From Cristatella mucedo (Eukaryota > Bryozoa > Phylactolaemata > Cristatellidae), in assembly GCA_009760855.2 (NCBI GenBank), contig WPIO01000220.1, positions 186,001 to 250,000 of the forward strand: a stretch of DNA of 64,000 bases, read 5' to 3'. Both the position numbers and the translations under genes were made by a program. The notes beneath the pieces were generated by a model. It did not search any database, was not told where the DNA came from, and saw only the letters and a program-made list of their open reading frames with translations. Shown piece after piece: positions 48,442-59,179 of this stretch (the stretch's first letter is position 1; each line of letters starts with the position of its first letter).

Positions 48442-51400
48442 CATGCTGTCTCTTTATGCCTCTCGACCACTCACTGTCTATCACATTTTCATTGTTCTCT
48501 ATCTCTCAATTGCGCATGATCGAACTTTTTCCATTTTTCCCAAGCTCTTTAGCAGTCATTAAAGCCGGGTTGCTGCATTTACTAGAATATCATCGGAAAC
48601 GCCCACTTTTCACGCCAGGTATTTACTTTTTTGCTAATGAAACCCCAAATAGTTAACCGACGTGGATTTTTAGCTTGAGATTTGTTAGCTCGTCTATGGA
48701 ATCTGTGCATACCACCTCCAGACAGTTGGCATGATGCTGTGCTTCTCTATGCAGCATGACGTGAAAGTCAATCGTGTAATCGCAATTTCTGTGTCCACAA
48801 AGCAATCTCTCTAATCTAGGTGCTGGCAAATGGCGAAGTCGTCGATTGCCTTTCGGCGCTTCGAAAAGACAACACGGGCTATGACTTGAAGCAGTTGTTT
48901 ATTGGCTCTGAGGGCACTCTCGGTGTCATCACGGCCGCGTCGATCGCGTGCCCTGTGAGACCTCAGTCGGTGCAGGTCGCTCTCCTCAGTAGGTACTCCC
49001 GACGGACCAACTGCCGAGCTGCCGAACAAATGAGTCGGTCTGCATAATTCTGCCGTGGAACTTTGTTGATAGCTTTGCAAACACTTTCAAAAGTTGTCAA
49101 CATCTCAGCCGCGTCCCTCCCAGTTGATACCGATTTGAGTGATTTTAGTGCTTGCAAGGTATTTGGGAAGACTGAGCTGCAGCATCAGGACACGTCACCG
49201 GCTCATCTTTTTACTCCTTCGAATCGTAGCCACAATCAGGTTTCATCGAGGGCTGCTGAACCTTTGCAGGGGTTGAACGTCGATCCTGCGAGCATGGCTC
49301 TTATAAGCTCGTTGTAACCGGGATCCCTTATGGCGGTCAGCTGGGCATCAAGGCGAGGTGGCAGCCGGCTAGCCATGCAGCCGGCTAGCTTGGAGCGCTC
49401 CACTACTAGCAGTAGCTCAGTGACCCAGTGGTGCCCAGTCCTGCGACAGTGGCCCATATTGCTGTCTTCTGTCGGCTGCTTAGTTGCAGCTGCGCGCATC
49501 TCAGGCTTGGTTCCCTGCTCAGCTGGTGTTGACCGGTTCGGCAGGCCAATGAAAGGTGCATGCAAACCCGGCAAGCAGCCCAGGTGCATGTGCACTAGGG
49601 GCTTTGCATTCATATCATCTCAGCTGCGTTTCGCTCAAGCTGTTGTCTCAATCTGGTTTGGACCACCTTAAAGTGATCTCCTCCTCCAAGTTCAAGGTGA
49701 ATGTATTTGATGACAGAATTAGTGGGTTCGAGCCCCGTGGCACACGTAAAACACCTTAGGGGAGAATTATCGAGAAAATACTTATATAATTTGCCTGACA
49801 CTGGAATATGTGCGTGGGATTTCAAAAGAGAAATATGTTAAAACTGGGATGGGAAGTTCGGACGAATTCTGCTTGGAAAAATGGTTATGCAAACCATGTC
49901 TAACCCGGTTTTAAACCGGAAGCAAAAATTCTACAAATAGAACATTTACCGATCTCTGCATCATATGCGACTTGTATCCCAACTTGTCGAGCCCTGTTAG
50001 ATCGAGAAACATGCATGAAGCTTGTCGAGGTGCATTCTTGTGGCTTTGATACTTGCTTCCTTTTCAGTGTAGGTTTGTGCCTTGTAAAGTCTATCATTCG
50101 GTGAATACTTAGCATATCGGAGTGAAATTGGAAATGCGAGGTCAGCTCTGCTTGTTTTACACGGGTCTGGAAAAGTTTCAGATTTCGGCTAGTTAAATTT
50201 TGCTCTATATGTTCATTTACGAAATATGATGTCGATTACGAAAAATAAAGCTCTTGGATGTTTGATGATGTGTATAGCAAAATGCATCCAGCCGAAATCT
50301 TAGATCTTTTCATTGTCAATGTCAGACGGCCACGGCGGCAGCTGCAGCAGTCAGTCACGTGCCCCTCCTGCATTCGCCCTTCCTAGTATCCTACCCGGTG
50401 CTTTGGCTAACGTTGCTAGACTGCTCGAGCGAATTGACTCTGTCCAGAGTGACCCGTACCCCTGCCTCGCCCACCCCTGCTGCTTGGACGGCTGCTCAGT
50501 CCGGTGGCGCTGCCACGTTTGCATTGCTGCGCTGCTTGCCACCACCAATTGGTCTGCTCTCGCGCAGGCTGCCCGAGCTACGAGGCCGTGCTGCGCGTGT
50601 ACGAGCGCACCCGCGCCCTCGCCGGCGAGGTGCTGTCGGCGTTCGAGTTCATGGACGGCGAGTCGCGTCGCCTGGTCGAGCGGCACCTGGGCCTCGCCTA
50701 CCCACTGCCGCTGCCCGCCGACGACCGCGACGGTCGGCGAGTGACGTACGCTCTGCTGGAGACTTCCGGTTCAAACGCGGCGCACGACGGCGAGAAGCTG
50801 TCGGCGCTGCTGGCCGCCCTGTCTGCCGACGGTCTGATCAGCGACGGCATCGTGGCCACTGACGGCGCCCGCGTGCGGTCCGTGTGGGCGCTTCGCGAGC
50901 GCATCGCCGAGGCGCTGCTTCGCGAGGGCTACTCGTACAAGTACGACCTGTCGCTGCCGCTGGAGCGCATGTACGACCTCGTCGCGGCCACTCGCGAGCG
51001 TCTGAGCGGCACGGCGGCCATCACGTGCTGCGGCTACGGGCACCTGGGCGACGGTAAGCCGGAAGCAAGCGTCCCGCCTTCCCTTCGAAGCGTCCGTCGG
51101 CCCCCTGCCTCCTCCGCGCCTCGCTGCAGCTCGCCTGACCTCGATGCTATCGAGTTGATAGTCCAGGAAGTGATTGACAAGGCGTGGCCGAGCGCACTCC
51201 GGACGACGCAGCCGGGCGTCAAGCGAATGCGACTCGCTCGGTCGGTGCAGCTGCCGCCGGCGTGCATTGTGGCAGACGAGCCCCGCCACCTGCAAGCCTC
51301 CCACTGGTAGCCCCAGTGTTGCTCCAGCGCTACGCCTGGGTTGCACTGTCAGCGTGGCTGCTGATGTTGCCCCTCTGCAATCTCGCAGCATGCACGCCCA

Positions 51401-53018
51401 TCGGCGAGTGGTAGGCTTGGGCTGGAGTCTTTAGGCACTAGTGCAGGACTCGAGCATCCTGCACTGGTGACATTCCTTTCAAGTCGGCTGCTGCTGCTGA
51501 ATGGGGAGGAGGGGCGACGCGGGGATGTGGGGAGGAGGGGTGGGGCTGCAGCGCATTCGGCCAGCTGCTGCCACTGCTGTCGAGCTGCTGCTGCTGCCAA
51601 CCAGCCAGCGACTGGTTGAATTTTGTGCAAGCTGAAAGCTTTGAAGTGAAGAACGGGTAAAACAGTATTCTGGTCGGTGTACCTTGGCGCCGTGTGAAGC
51701 CAGAGTTTAGGTCGCATGTCAACAGTGGCCATAATAATAATATAATAATAATAATTCACTTGATAAAGTGCCCTCAGAGAACTTAATCTCTCTCTAGGCC
51801 CTTTACATTTGCTGTAAAGTGAAATGCCATTGAATGGTAAGTAAAATCATGCTTGAAAAAACAAACGAAATGAATAATATGGTTAGGGGTGACATGCACA
51901 GGGTCAGCATGCAAATGTGGTTAGTGGCAGCATGCACAGTGTCAGCACGCATAAGCACATGAAGGACGAATCACAGGGACCCACTAAATGCTGTCCTAAA
52001 TGGGTGTGTTTTTAGGTTCCTTTTAAATGTGATCAGGTCAGGGGATGTTCTGACGCAGGTCGGGAGGGAGTTCCAGGCTTTGGGAGCCATACAAAGTGCC
52101 ATAATTATTGATTAAACTCACTATTAGTTTTTGAATAAATAAAAATAAATAAATAGTAGTTTTTTCGAACCCACGACCTCGGGACCGAGGTCGTGTATTG
52201 AGTCACCGACTAGCAGGCGGTTGCTAAGAGAGATCGTTGCGGTCAAGCTCTTACTTGTTATCCACTGGACTGTGTGATGATATCTTTGACATGTAAGTAC
52301 ATAGATGAAAATTGATTATCGAAAACATGCTCATTCATATTTGATGCAATGCACGATCAATGTTCAAATTTCAGCTCCAAGATTTGAGGTTGTAGCTACA
52401 TAGAGATATTAGTATATTTTCTCTGCTGTATTTCATTTTTACGTGACACTCAACATAGCTGTGCCGTCATAGTACTACTACAAACCCCAAGGGTTTCATC
52501 GTAAGTGTGACGAGGAGCCTCTGGTACACATTGCATGCAGCTGCAAAGGTCACAGGACATTTAAAGAGCCCTTTATTGCACACCTATAAAATAATAATCG
52601 CGATAGCTAAATTCGAGCTAGACTGGCAAGTCAGTGATTTTCTTGATAGCTCAATCAGAAAAGCACTGAACTGGAATCCCGGATCTTGGCCTACGAGTAA
52701 GGCAAAGTCGTTCTTGAGACGACCCAGGACGGTGGGTTTACAGTTATAGTCTTGGTGCTAGGCAGTCCTTTATTGCCTGCTGACAGCTGTAGTGATAACC
52801 ATCCAAGCTCATCTACTGCTATATCATCGGGGCTGTTAAATCAGCTTGCCATAATCTTAGCTTTGCTCTGAGGTTGCTGGATAGTTGCTCATTCTAAGCT
52901 CGGTTGTAGGACATCCCCCCTCTGGACGTCCCCCCCTGGACCATAGGACATTTACCCTCGGACATTTCTTCCTCCCCGGGTAGGATATTCCCCCCATGTT
53001 GATGAATGTATAACTAAG

Positions 53019-53057
<39 letters not shown>

Positions 53058-54035
53058 CCACGCGCGCCCACGCGCGCACATATATATCTGTATGTATATA
53101 TCATATGCCTCGGGACTCGAGCCTGCGACCTCAGTCGGGCCTTGGTCTGGGCGAGCACCTTTACCACTGGGCCATATTAGCTCGGCATACAACTTACATT
53201 CTGTTAGTGTATGTGTAGGCATGCACACTTGCACTTATTTTTATTTATTTATGGTGCCCACTGATTTCCCCCATATTTGTGTTTATATGTGTGTGTGTAC
53301 TTGTATGCGTGCATGCTTGCACGTGCGTGCTTTTATGGATGCGTCTTTGTAAATGTGCGTCTACCGCCGATTTCACCTACGTGTGCATGTGCTGTGCGAA
53401 TGTGCATGTATTGTCCACATGTGCATGCACTTGCTTAAGAGCTTAGGGTTCTTGGTTAGCTGGATGGCAATTGGTCTGGGAGCAGTACATCTGTGCCTTG
53501 TTGTGTAAAGGATTTACTTCGGTGGTCATATCGCATGGCAGCAACCCTCTGCCTTCTTCCTAGCTTCTCACTTTCTCTTTGTTCTGTGAGATGAAGTCTG
53601 CTGGCTACCGAATGTGTATCGAAAGCCATTTAAGCTTTGAGTGCGCTATGCAAGACTTTCCTAAACATCCACTTGGTCTTTTTAGCGTTGTGAAGTTGCT
53701 GACTGAGATGCAGATACACAGGTCGTCTTTGATTCCTTTTCTCAGTGAATTTTCTTGCGCTCATAGGAAATCTGCACTTGAATGTGACGTCGGCTGCGTA
53801 CGATGCCAAAGTAGTTGCAGCTATTGAGCCGTTTGTGTATGAGTGGACCGGAGCCCTGCACGGAAGTGTCAGCGCCGAACACGGCCTAGGCTTCCGAAAA
53901 AAGCAGTATATCCACCACAGCAAGAAGCCAGCTGCCGTTCGTCTTATGCATGATCTGAAGAAGATGTTGGATCCAAAGGCTATTCTAAATCCATACAAAA
54001 CCTTGCCGGGCGACAATTCTGCAGCAGCTCATTAA
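41316..54035 (+). CDS. D2HGDH: D-2-hydroxyglutarate dehydrogenase, mitochondrial, complete six-exon gene
   Basis: This FAD enzyme oxidises D-2-hydroxyglutarate to 2-oxoglutarate in mitochondria and passes electrons toward the electron-transfer flavoprotein. Exons 41316-41604, 42204-42401, 42692-42885, 48820-48988, 50568-51053 and 53767-54035 total 1605 bases and join without a frame break to 534 residues, close to the usual length. The N terminus ([19 protein letters not shown]) is Arg/Ser/Ala-rich with no acidic residues, like a mitochondrial presequence. FAD-binding loops are [14 protein letters not shown] (about 127-140), [15 protein letters not shown] (195-209) and GSEGTLG (256-262). The metal/substrate site is [13 protein letters not shown] (H442, H449) and SAEHG (E483, H484). 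The C-terminal [14 protein letters not shown] is typical of the family. The introns carry LINEs and microsatellites; intron 3 alone is 5.9 kb. Confidence 0.96.
41720..41975. repeat. (GA)n microsatellite in D2HGDH intron 1
   Basis: An imperfect GATA/GAGTGAGA run passes into a pure (GA)n array at about 41897-41974. Confidence 0.96.
42204..42401 (+). CDS. D2HGDH: D2HGDH exon 2 (FAD P-loop)
   Basis: Acceptor GCGCGGCAG; phase 1 in and out. It reads [20 protein letters not shown], then the FAD-binding [12 protein letters not shown] and [14 protein letters not shown], donor GTATGC. Confidence 0.95.
42692..42885 (+). CDS. D2HGDH: D2HGDH exon 3
   Basis: Acceptor CCCTTTTTCAG. It encodes [36 protein letters not shown] and [14 protein letters not shown], donor GTGAGC, phase 0. 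Confidence 0.95.
42886..43314. other. Start of D2HGDH intron 3, no element except a CT-rich run
   Basis: A short CTTCTT/CTCTCT run lies at 43230-43265. Nothing else is recognised. Confidence 0.4.
43315..43399 (+). mobile_element. LINE-A 3' UTR fragment
   Basis: AAAAGCTAAAAGGCATCTAT and TTTAGTGGGTCCATGTGATT match the start of the LINE-A 3' UTR. It is cut off by the LINE-B that follows. Confidence 0.55.
43400..45002 (+). mobile_element. LINE-B copy with reverse-transcriptase domain, in D2HGDH intron 3
   Basis: The fullest LINE-B copy here. It reads [84 protein letters not shown] and [19 protein letters not shown], then the C-terminal region and an (ACAT)n tail. The catalytic box reads YAGD instead of YADD. 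Stop codons and frameshifts follow (for example near 43783, 44013, 44050 and 44300), so it is inactive. CR1/L2-like by motif order. Confidence 0.9.
45003..45112 (-). mobile_element. LINE-B 3' UTR fragment
   Basis: The complement of AATGTATCTCTAACTCTGCA and AGAGTTTTGTATAGCTCACT. It abuts the tail of the + strand LINE-B, giving a tail-to-tail arrangement. Confidence 0.65.
45117..45290 (+). mobile_element. Decayed LINE-A 3' UTR
   Basis: TGCTGACACTGCTTTCTGCC, TAACCACATTTAAATGCTGA and the hairpin start AAGTGCCTAGAAAGTGATCA. Confidence 0.55.
45465..45985 (-). mobile_element. LINE-B 3' end copy
   Basis: The minus strand begins in [20 protein letters not shown] and runs through [15 protein letters not shown] and [14 protein letters not shown] to the 3' UTR and an ACATT tail. 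Confidence 0.85.
46010..47695 (+). mobile_element. Old LINE-A copy split by an AT-rich block
   Basis: 46160-46420 keeps reverse-transcriptase remnants ([32 protein letters not shown]). 46870-47500 keeps the C-terminal part ([20 protein letters not shown]). An AT-rich stretch at 46565-46700 lies between. A degenerate hairpin and tail end near 47695. It is heavily mutated. Confidence 0.7.
47740..48300 (+). mobile_element. Very old LINE-A-like 3' end
   Basis: The faint coding remnant HRHLQ*L-type text and AAGTCTTACTTGAAGATGCA precede a 3' UTR and a degenerate hairpin (GCACCTAGCTAGATATGTAG, GTTCTCTAAGGGTGTTATG). Confidence 0.4.
48358..48438. repeat. (CT)n microsatellite in D2HGDH intron 3
   Basis: About 40 CT units. 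Confidence 0.97.
48820..48988 (+). CDS. D2HGDH: D2HGDH exon 4
   Basis: Acceptor TCTCTCTAATCTAG. It reads [20 protein letters not shown], then [19 protein letters not shown] and VQVALL, donor A|GTAGGT, phase 1. Confidence 0.95.
48989..50567. other. D2HGDH intron 4
   Basis: It contains a SINE-A 3' fragment at 49726-49790 (GTGGGTTCGAGCCCCGTGGC and a degraded tail) and a GCAGCCGGCTAG direct repeat at 49361-49388. There is no other element and no exon. Confidence 0.5.
50568..51053 (+). CDS. D2HGDH: D2HGDH exon 5
   Basis: Acceptor CTCGCGCAG. A long GC-rich exon: [92 protein letters not shown] and GYGHLGD. Donor G|GTAAGC, phase 1. Confidence 0.96.
51735..52105 (-). mobile_element. LINE-A 3' end copy in D2HGDH intron 5
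   Basis: ATT-type tail (complement of ATAATAATATAATAATAATA), hairpin, full 3' UTR and the last coding bases ([18 protein letters not shown]). Confidence 0.8.
52160..52285 (-). mobile_element. SINE-B fragment
   Basis: The complement of TTTTTCGAACCCACGACCTC gives the B-box region. The rest is degraded. Confidence 0.35.
52690..52855 (+). mobile_element. SINE-B copy in D2HGDH intron 5
   Basis: It retains CAGTCCTTTATTGCCTGCTG, GTGATAACCATCCAAGCTCA and TTAAATCAGCTTGCCATAAT. The B box is eroded (GTGGGTTTACAGTT). Confidence 0.5.
52905..53002. repeat. Degenerate GGACATTTCCCC-type tandem motif
   Basis: Five spaced units: GGACATCCCCCC, GGACGTCCCCCC, AGGACATTTACCC, GGACATTTCTTCC and AGGATATTCCCCCC. 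Confidence 0.55.
53021..53055. repeat. (CA)n microsatellite
   Basis: A short pure CA run followed by degenerate CGCG/TATA words. Confidence 0.95.
53101..53186 (-). mobile_element. SINE-A 5' part
   Basis: The complement of ATGCCTCGGGACTCGAGCCT and CTGGGCCATATTAGCTCGGC. The 3' tail is missing. Confidence 0.6.
53558..53722 (+). mobile_element. LINE-B 3' fragment next to the last D2HGDH acceptor
   Basis: TCTCACTTTCTCTTTGTTCT, TCTGCTGGCTACCGAATGTG and GTTGTGAAGTTGCTGACTGA are the end of LINE-B. It ends 44 bases before the final exon. Confidence 0.75.
53767..54035 (+). CDS. D2HGDH: D2HGDH exon 6 (terminal)
   Basis: Acceptor TTGCGCTCATAG. Two bases complete Gly, then [53 protein letters not shown] and [16 protein letters not shown], ending TAA at 54033-54035. 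It holds the second metal-site His and the Glu ligand. Confidence 0.96.
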
Positions 54036-54299
54036 CTAAGGTGAACCGAAAGTCATCAGAAGTGACAGCATCGAAACCTACAGAATGCATTAATCTTGAG
54101 TCGTGTAATTTCTTGGAAGACTGTATGCGAATCTATAATAGCTGCTAGCTAATGAATCTTGTCAGACTAGTTTGTCCGGATCGGCTAGACAACACATGCA
54201 TACCTACTGACGGGCTCGCTTTTTTTAAGGCGTATCCCATGACTGCTTAGAGTATAGCATCACAAGGGTGAGTGTATGTGAATCCCTTACTTGGATCAC

Positions 54300-54887
54300 A
54301 CTTTGTCTGCCTTGTGTTGCAGTACTGCCGTATTTCAATTGGCTTAAATACAACGATGAACATCAGCAGATTTGACATCTCACTTAATGCTTTGATTTTC
54401 ATGCGAGTGACATTCAGCTCTACCTTTATTGCGATCTTTTCCTGCCTCCAAGTACATCGAATTGTTTTTCTGCTCGTGTCGCTGGCATTTGCACTTAGGT
54501 TGGAGCTAAACCCCTCAGTTTTACTGACACAACCAACTCACTAGTTATGGTCTAAAGTAAGGTTTCTCAGAAATTGGAAACCTAACGCCCATTATAGAAC
54601 CAGCCAGAATATCTCTTGTAGCATCTTCACAGAATCTGGGTGTCATTTTCTAAATTGATTTTCGTTAGACGATCATATCAACTCTAATGTCAAGTCTGCC
54701 TTCGTTCAGCTAGGAATTGGGACCTGATTTAAACAGGAATGCCTTTTTCTAGCTGCTTCATACATTTGAGACAGCCGTGCTCACCTTTAATTTACTATTC
54801 TTCAGGCCATAAATCATGCTTCCTTTACAGCAAATGAAAAGTGCCTAGAAAGTGATTGAGTTCTCTGATGATGCTATGCCAAATGTG
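54300..54887 (+). mobile_element. Old LINE-A copy downstream of D2HGDH
   Basis: Coding remnants (FSSTFIAIFSCLQ region, NLGVIF..., DDHINSNVKSAFVQL-like text with frameshifts) lead to a tail, AAGTGCCTAGAAAGTGATTG and AGTTCTCTGATGATGC, that runs straight into the (TA)n array. Confidence 0.55.
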
Positions 54888-55171
<284 letters not shown>

Positions 55172-55554
55172 TTGTTCCCAATGGACCGCTTCTTCTTGAC
55201 AGGCTTACAATTGAGCTGCTCGTTGTCGACTAAACCTGTTCGCATTCTCTGAAAACATGAACTTTTGGCATCGAAAGCTGACTTGAGTGCCTGCTGAGTC
55301 ATTTGTTGAGTGCGATTCATTTAGGAATCCTCTCCAGACTAACCGGCCGATTCTAATTGAAGTCTCCAGCAGTTACCACGGGCAAGCGCAGCCCAACTTT
55401 TGCTCAGTTTCACAACGTCAGCTCAGCTTCACTTTTTTCACATGCACACTGAGCTGGTGCCAGTGGAGGCTTGGGAAAAGGAGTCGTCGCTTCAGGCGAC
55501 AGCAAAAAGAGAGCACAGGCTGCCCGACTTTCATAATAGTAATATTGATAACAA

Positions 55555-56033
55555 TAGTTCTTACGCTGACCCACAAGGCCCGCCACGGCTTGGCTCCTTC
55601 ATACCTAGCTGAACTGCTGCATCAGTTTCAGCCTGTTTGCGCCCTCAGGTCCTGTGTGGACAATAAATTAGCTGTCCCATTCCTCCGCTTAAAGACAGTT
55701 GGCGACAGAAGCTTGAGCTCTGCAGGTCCTAGACTGTGGAACTCGCTTCCACAATTCTTACGCAACGACATCTACTCTCCAACTGCCGACTATGGCACAT
55801 CTTGTTCAGCGGTCCTGAACTGCCACTTCTATGCTACTCACTACCTCAACTGCTCTCCTAACTCTGCTATGCTTCCCACTTGCTCTTTGTTGCGTGAGAC
55901 GAAGTGTGTTGGTTACCGAATGCGTACCGAAAGCCGCTTAGGCTGTGATTGTGCTATACAAAACTCTCCTGCGTAATACCCACATGGTCTTTATGACTTT
56001 GTGGAGTTACTGACGGAGATACATTACATTACA
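55555..56033 (+). mobile_element. LINE-B 3' end copy
   Basis: It starts within [20 protein letters not shown], continues [18 protein letters not shown] and [14 protein letters not shown], and ends with the 3' UTR and an ACATT tail. Confidence 0.87.
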
Positions 56034-56311
56034 TTAATTATTATGCACTTGAATTGTGCACACTGAGAACTGAATCTCTTTCTTGGCACTTTACATGTGC
56101 TGTAAAGGAAGCCCGATCAGCCAGTTAGTGTCAACGTGGGCAATGTCAACAAGCAATATGTGGTTAAGATGACATGCACAGTATCAACATGTATATGTGG
56201 TTAGTGGCAAACTCGTAGAATACACTAGCACACACAGGATTGATCTCAAGCACCAATCAAATGCCATACAAAACAGGTGCATTAGAGCTTCTTTTATATG
56301 TTAAGTTGTGG

Positions 56312-56487
56312 GGATGTCCGTGATGACCCAGGAGTAAAGGTGCTCACTCTTCACGATCAAGGTCATGGGTTTGAATCCTGCAGTGGGCGATCCTTTATTG
56401 CCAACTGAATGAGGTGGTTATTGCCGCTAAGGCTCTTCTGCTGCTGTGCAAATGGGGCTGTTTAATGTTCTAATATTTATTATTTAT
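56312..56487 (+). mobile_element. SINE-B copy nested in LINE-A
   Basis: TGTCCGTGATGACCCAGGAG, the B-box region ATGGGTTTGAATCCTGCAGT, GGGCGATCCTTTATTGCC and the end TGGGGCTGTTTAATGTTC. Confidence 0.72.
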
Positions 56488-56675
56488 GCTCTGACGTCAG
56501 TCGAGAGTGAGTTCCAGACTTTGGTATCATGCAAACCAAACGCACGGTCTGTAAAGGGTTTGAGGTTCGTACGAGGTACTCCGAAGCCATTTGGTTTAGA
56601 AAAGTAGGTGGCGATATCCCTAGCTTGGAGGGGCAGTAACTCGGATGAACGTAGAAGTAAGTGACTGAAACAACT

Positions 56676-57278
56676 CCACTGCTAGGCTTGACTGTCGTGA
56701 GCGTGGCTGTTGCTACATCACACCACTTCTCACCGACCTGCATTGGCTCCCAGTCAAGCAACGGATAGAATTTAGTGTTTTGTCACTCACTTTTAGGTCA
56801 CTTCATTCTTTGGCTCCAGCCTATCTCTTATATCTTCTCCCCCACCAGGTCAAGCATCGTGCCCCCAGATTTTCGGAATCCAGCAGTCTATCAATACCTC
56901 GTACAAACCTCAAATCACTTGGAGAGTGTGCAGTTAGTTCATATGCTCCCAAATCCTAAAACTCTCTTCCGACTTGTGTCACAACCTCCCCCGACTTGAC
57001 CACATTTAAAAAGAACTTTAAAACACATATTTAGGATAGCGTTTAGTGGGTCCTGTGAGTCGTCCTTCATGTGCGCATGCACACTGACACTGTGCATGCT
57101 GCCACTAACCACATTTGCATGCTCACCCTGTGTATGTCACCCCTAACCATGTTATTCATGTTGTTTATCAAGCATAATATTACTCACCATTCAATCATGT
57201 TTCCCTTTGCAGCAAATGTAAAGCACCTAGAAAGAGATTGAGTTCTAAGAGGGCGCTTTATCAAGTGCATTATTATTA
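56676..57278 (+). mobile_element. LINE-A copy nested in the minus-strand LINE-A
   Basis: It encodes [38 protein letters not shown] and PKS-type ends, then a full 3' UTR, the hairpin AAAGCACCTAGAAAGAGATT and ATT repeats. Confidence 0.82.
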
Positions 57279-57862
57279 TTATAATGAAAAGATTCAAAAT
57301 TTGATACACTGCTGCAGCTCGGAGAGAAGTAGCGTGAAGTGGCAACTGCAGTGTTAACGACAGATAAGCCTAGCTGCAGAGTTTTGCACCAACTGCAACC
57401 ACCAGGTTGCATATGCCGGTAGACCAGCAAGCAGTGAGTTGTATAAGTTGAGACTGGATGTTGCATATTCGCTGACTAATTTGGATGCATTATCCCTGTT
57501 AAAGGAAGCCCACATTTTATGAATATTTCGCAGCTGAAAGTAGGCAGACTTTATTGTGGGACTGATGTGGTCGTATAGTAAAAGGTCACCTTTGATCAGT
57601 ACACCTTTGGATTGTTGCTGATGCAACATAAAATATTTTGACAGAGCTGTATTTGAGCGTAAAGCTTTTCAACTTCAGAGTCACGCTTGGTTAGCATATA
57701 ACTAGTACGTCCATTTTATCGTCCTTTAATTTGGCTGCAGCAAAAAAGTTCGTCATCCTGGAGAGTGTTCGTCGCTCAGGAGAGCCGGGAGAAATCAAAG
57801 TAAAGGTGCAAACGCCTGTCATCTGCATAGCAGTGGAAGCCTAGATTGTATCTCGTAAGGTG

Positions 57863-58010
57863 CTCGATCGTCATGGCGGAGGTCGTGGGTTTAAATCCTG
57901 TAGTGGGTGATCCTTCATTGCCAACTGCAAACGATAGCCATAGCCATTAAGGCAAGTAATTAATTAAGGCAAGGTGCTATTTAAGTGAGATTGTTAGAAT
58001 CAGCGAATGC
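57863..58010 (+). mobile_element. SINE-B copy
   Basis: GGTCGTGGGTTTAAATCCTG, TAGTGGGTGATCCTTCATTG and AGCCATTAAGGCAAG. The end is rearranged by a TTAAGGCAAG duplication. Confidence 0.6.
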
Positions 58011-58442
58011 TTTTATTAGCAATATTTTTTAAAGAAGCAAGACATGTCTTTAGCTAGAACGGATTGGCACGATCTAATGCAGTCTTCGTATGCCTGCCAA
58101 TTGACAGTCAGTCCTCATCTTTTGTATGCTTTCTCAAGCTTGCACTTTGTAGACCTTGCTAATTTAATATCTGTGGTAAACCGCAGGCAGTCTGGGCGAT
58201 GGTCTACAATGCCCAACAATATTTTCAAAATGTAATTCTGCGAGTGAGAAAAAACGATAGTAGTACTGTCGGCGTCATCCAGAGCCATGGGAACTCTTTG
58301 ACCAAATCTGCAGTTCGTTTACCTGTGAAATCTTAGACACGTCCACTAATATTCCAACTACAAATTCGAGTTCCTGCTACACGTGCACATGATCAAATTA
58401 GCTAGTCTGCACTCCTAATATTTAACTCATCATTGCTATGCA

Positions 58443-58583
58443 GACGAGCTAGTTTGGTCCAGCGGTTAAGGCACTTGCCCCAACCACGGTGAGGCTGAAG
58501 TCGTGTGCTCGAGCCCTGAGGCATATAGGAAGCGCCTGAATAAAGATTAAGGTCTCTCGGGGCGCCACACAAATGAATTATAT
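58443..58583 (+). mobile_element. SINE-A copy
   Basis: GACGAGCTAGTTTGGTCCAG, the B-box region GTGCTCGAGCCCTGAGG, GAAGCGCCTGAATAAAGATT and AAGGTCTCTCGGGGCGCC, then an AATTATATATA end. Confidence 0.75.
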
Positions 58584-58851
58584 ATATTATATATATACTG
58601 TAAACGCGACTTCACTTTAAAGGAACTGCTGAGTTACTGGGAAAGGTGAATAATAAGAGACTAAACTCTGCAATATCTCTCGGACTTTGTCTTATTTCAG
58701 CCTGGTTGTCAATTGTAGCAATAGCAATTGCAGGAACCGAATCAGTACATCGTCACTTTATGTGCTGTCGTCCGAGTGACTTGCACGATATTTTTGTACC
58801 GCTGTAAAATATAATACTGTCTTGCAAGCCATTTTGACGTCAGCCTATACA

Positions 58852-59046
58852 TTAACAATGACTTGCGTCGCAATCGGATGACAAGTCACTTCCTAGCTCT
58901 ATTCCAAGAGAAAAGGTGACTATCATGCCTGGTCTACCTAATTTATTTCTTATCGTTGAAAATTGAACTACAATGCTTGGGTAGCGAAAGCTGCAAGGCA
59001 GTACTGCAGTACTAGTATTTAGCCGAACTGCAGCTTTCTTTCGCAA
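58852..59046 (-). other. Minus-strand open frame, doubtful galectin-like segment
   Basis: 64 codons including VVQFSTIRNKLG, which loosely resembles the VVRNxxxNGxWG strand of galectins but lacks the essential Trp. See the companion frame at 59526-59723. Splice sites are not convincing. Confidence 0.12.
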
Positions 59047-59179
59047 CCTGCTTCTGCTCTTATTTGGATTTTAGATCGGTCAATCGTGTGGCACAATGAG
59101 ATTGGCAGCTATTATTGGGAGCATCTGATCTCGTCTAGGGCCCTTCTACAGTAAACAGTGGGAAGTGCATGGACGTATA

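Larger units (their letters stand above)
56036..57862 (-). mobile_element. LINE-A copy interrupted by two insertions
   Basis: The minus-strand pieces 57284-57862, 56488-56675 and 56036-56310 are consecutive parts of one LINE-A. They run from the region before HISPTIKSAYFQLRNI, through [20 protein letters not shown], to the 3' UTR. The breaks coincide with a + strand LINE-A and a SINE-B. Confidence 0.7.
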
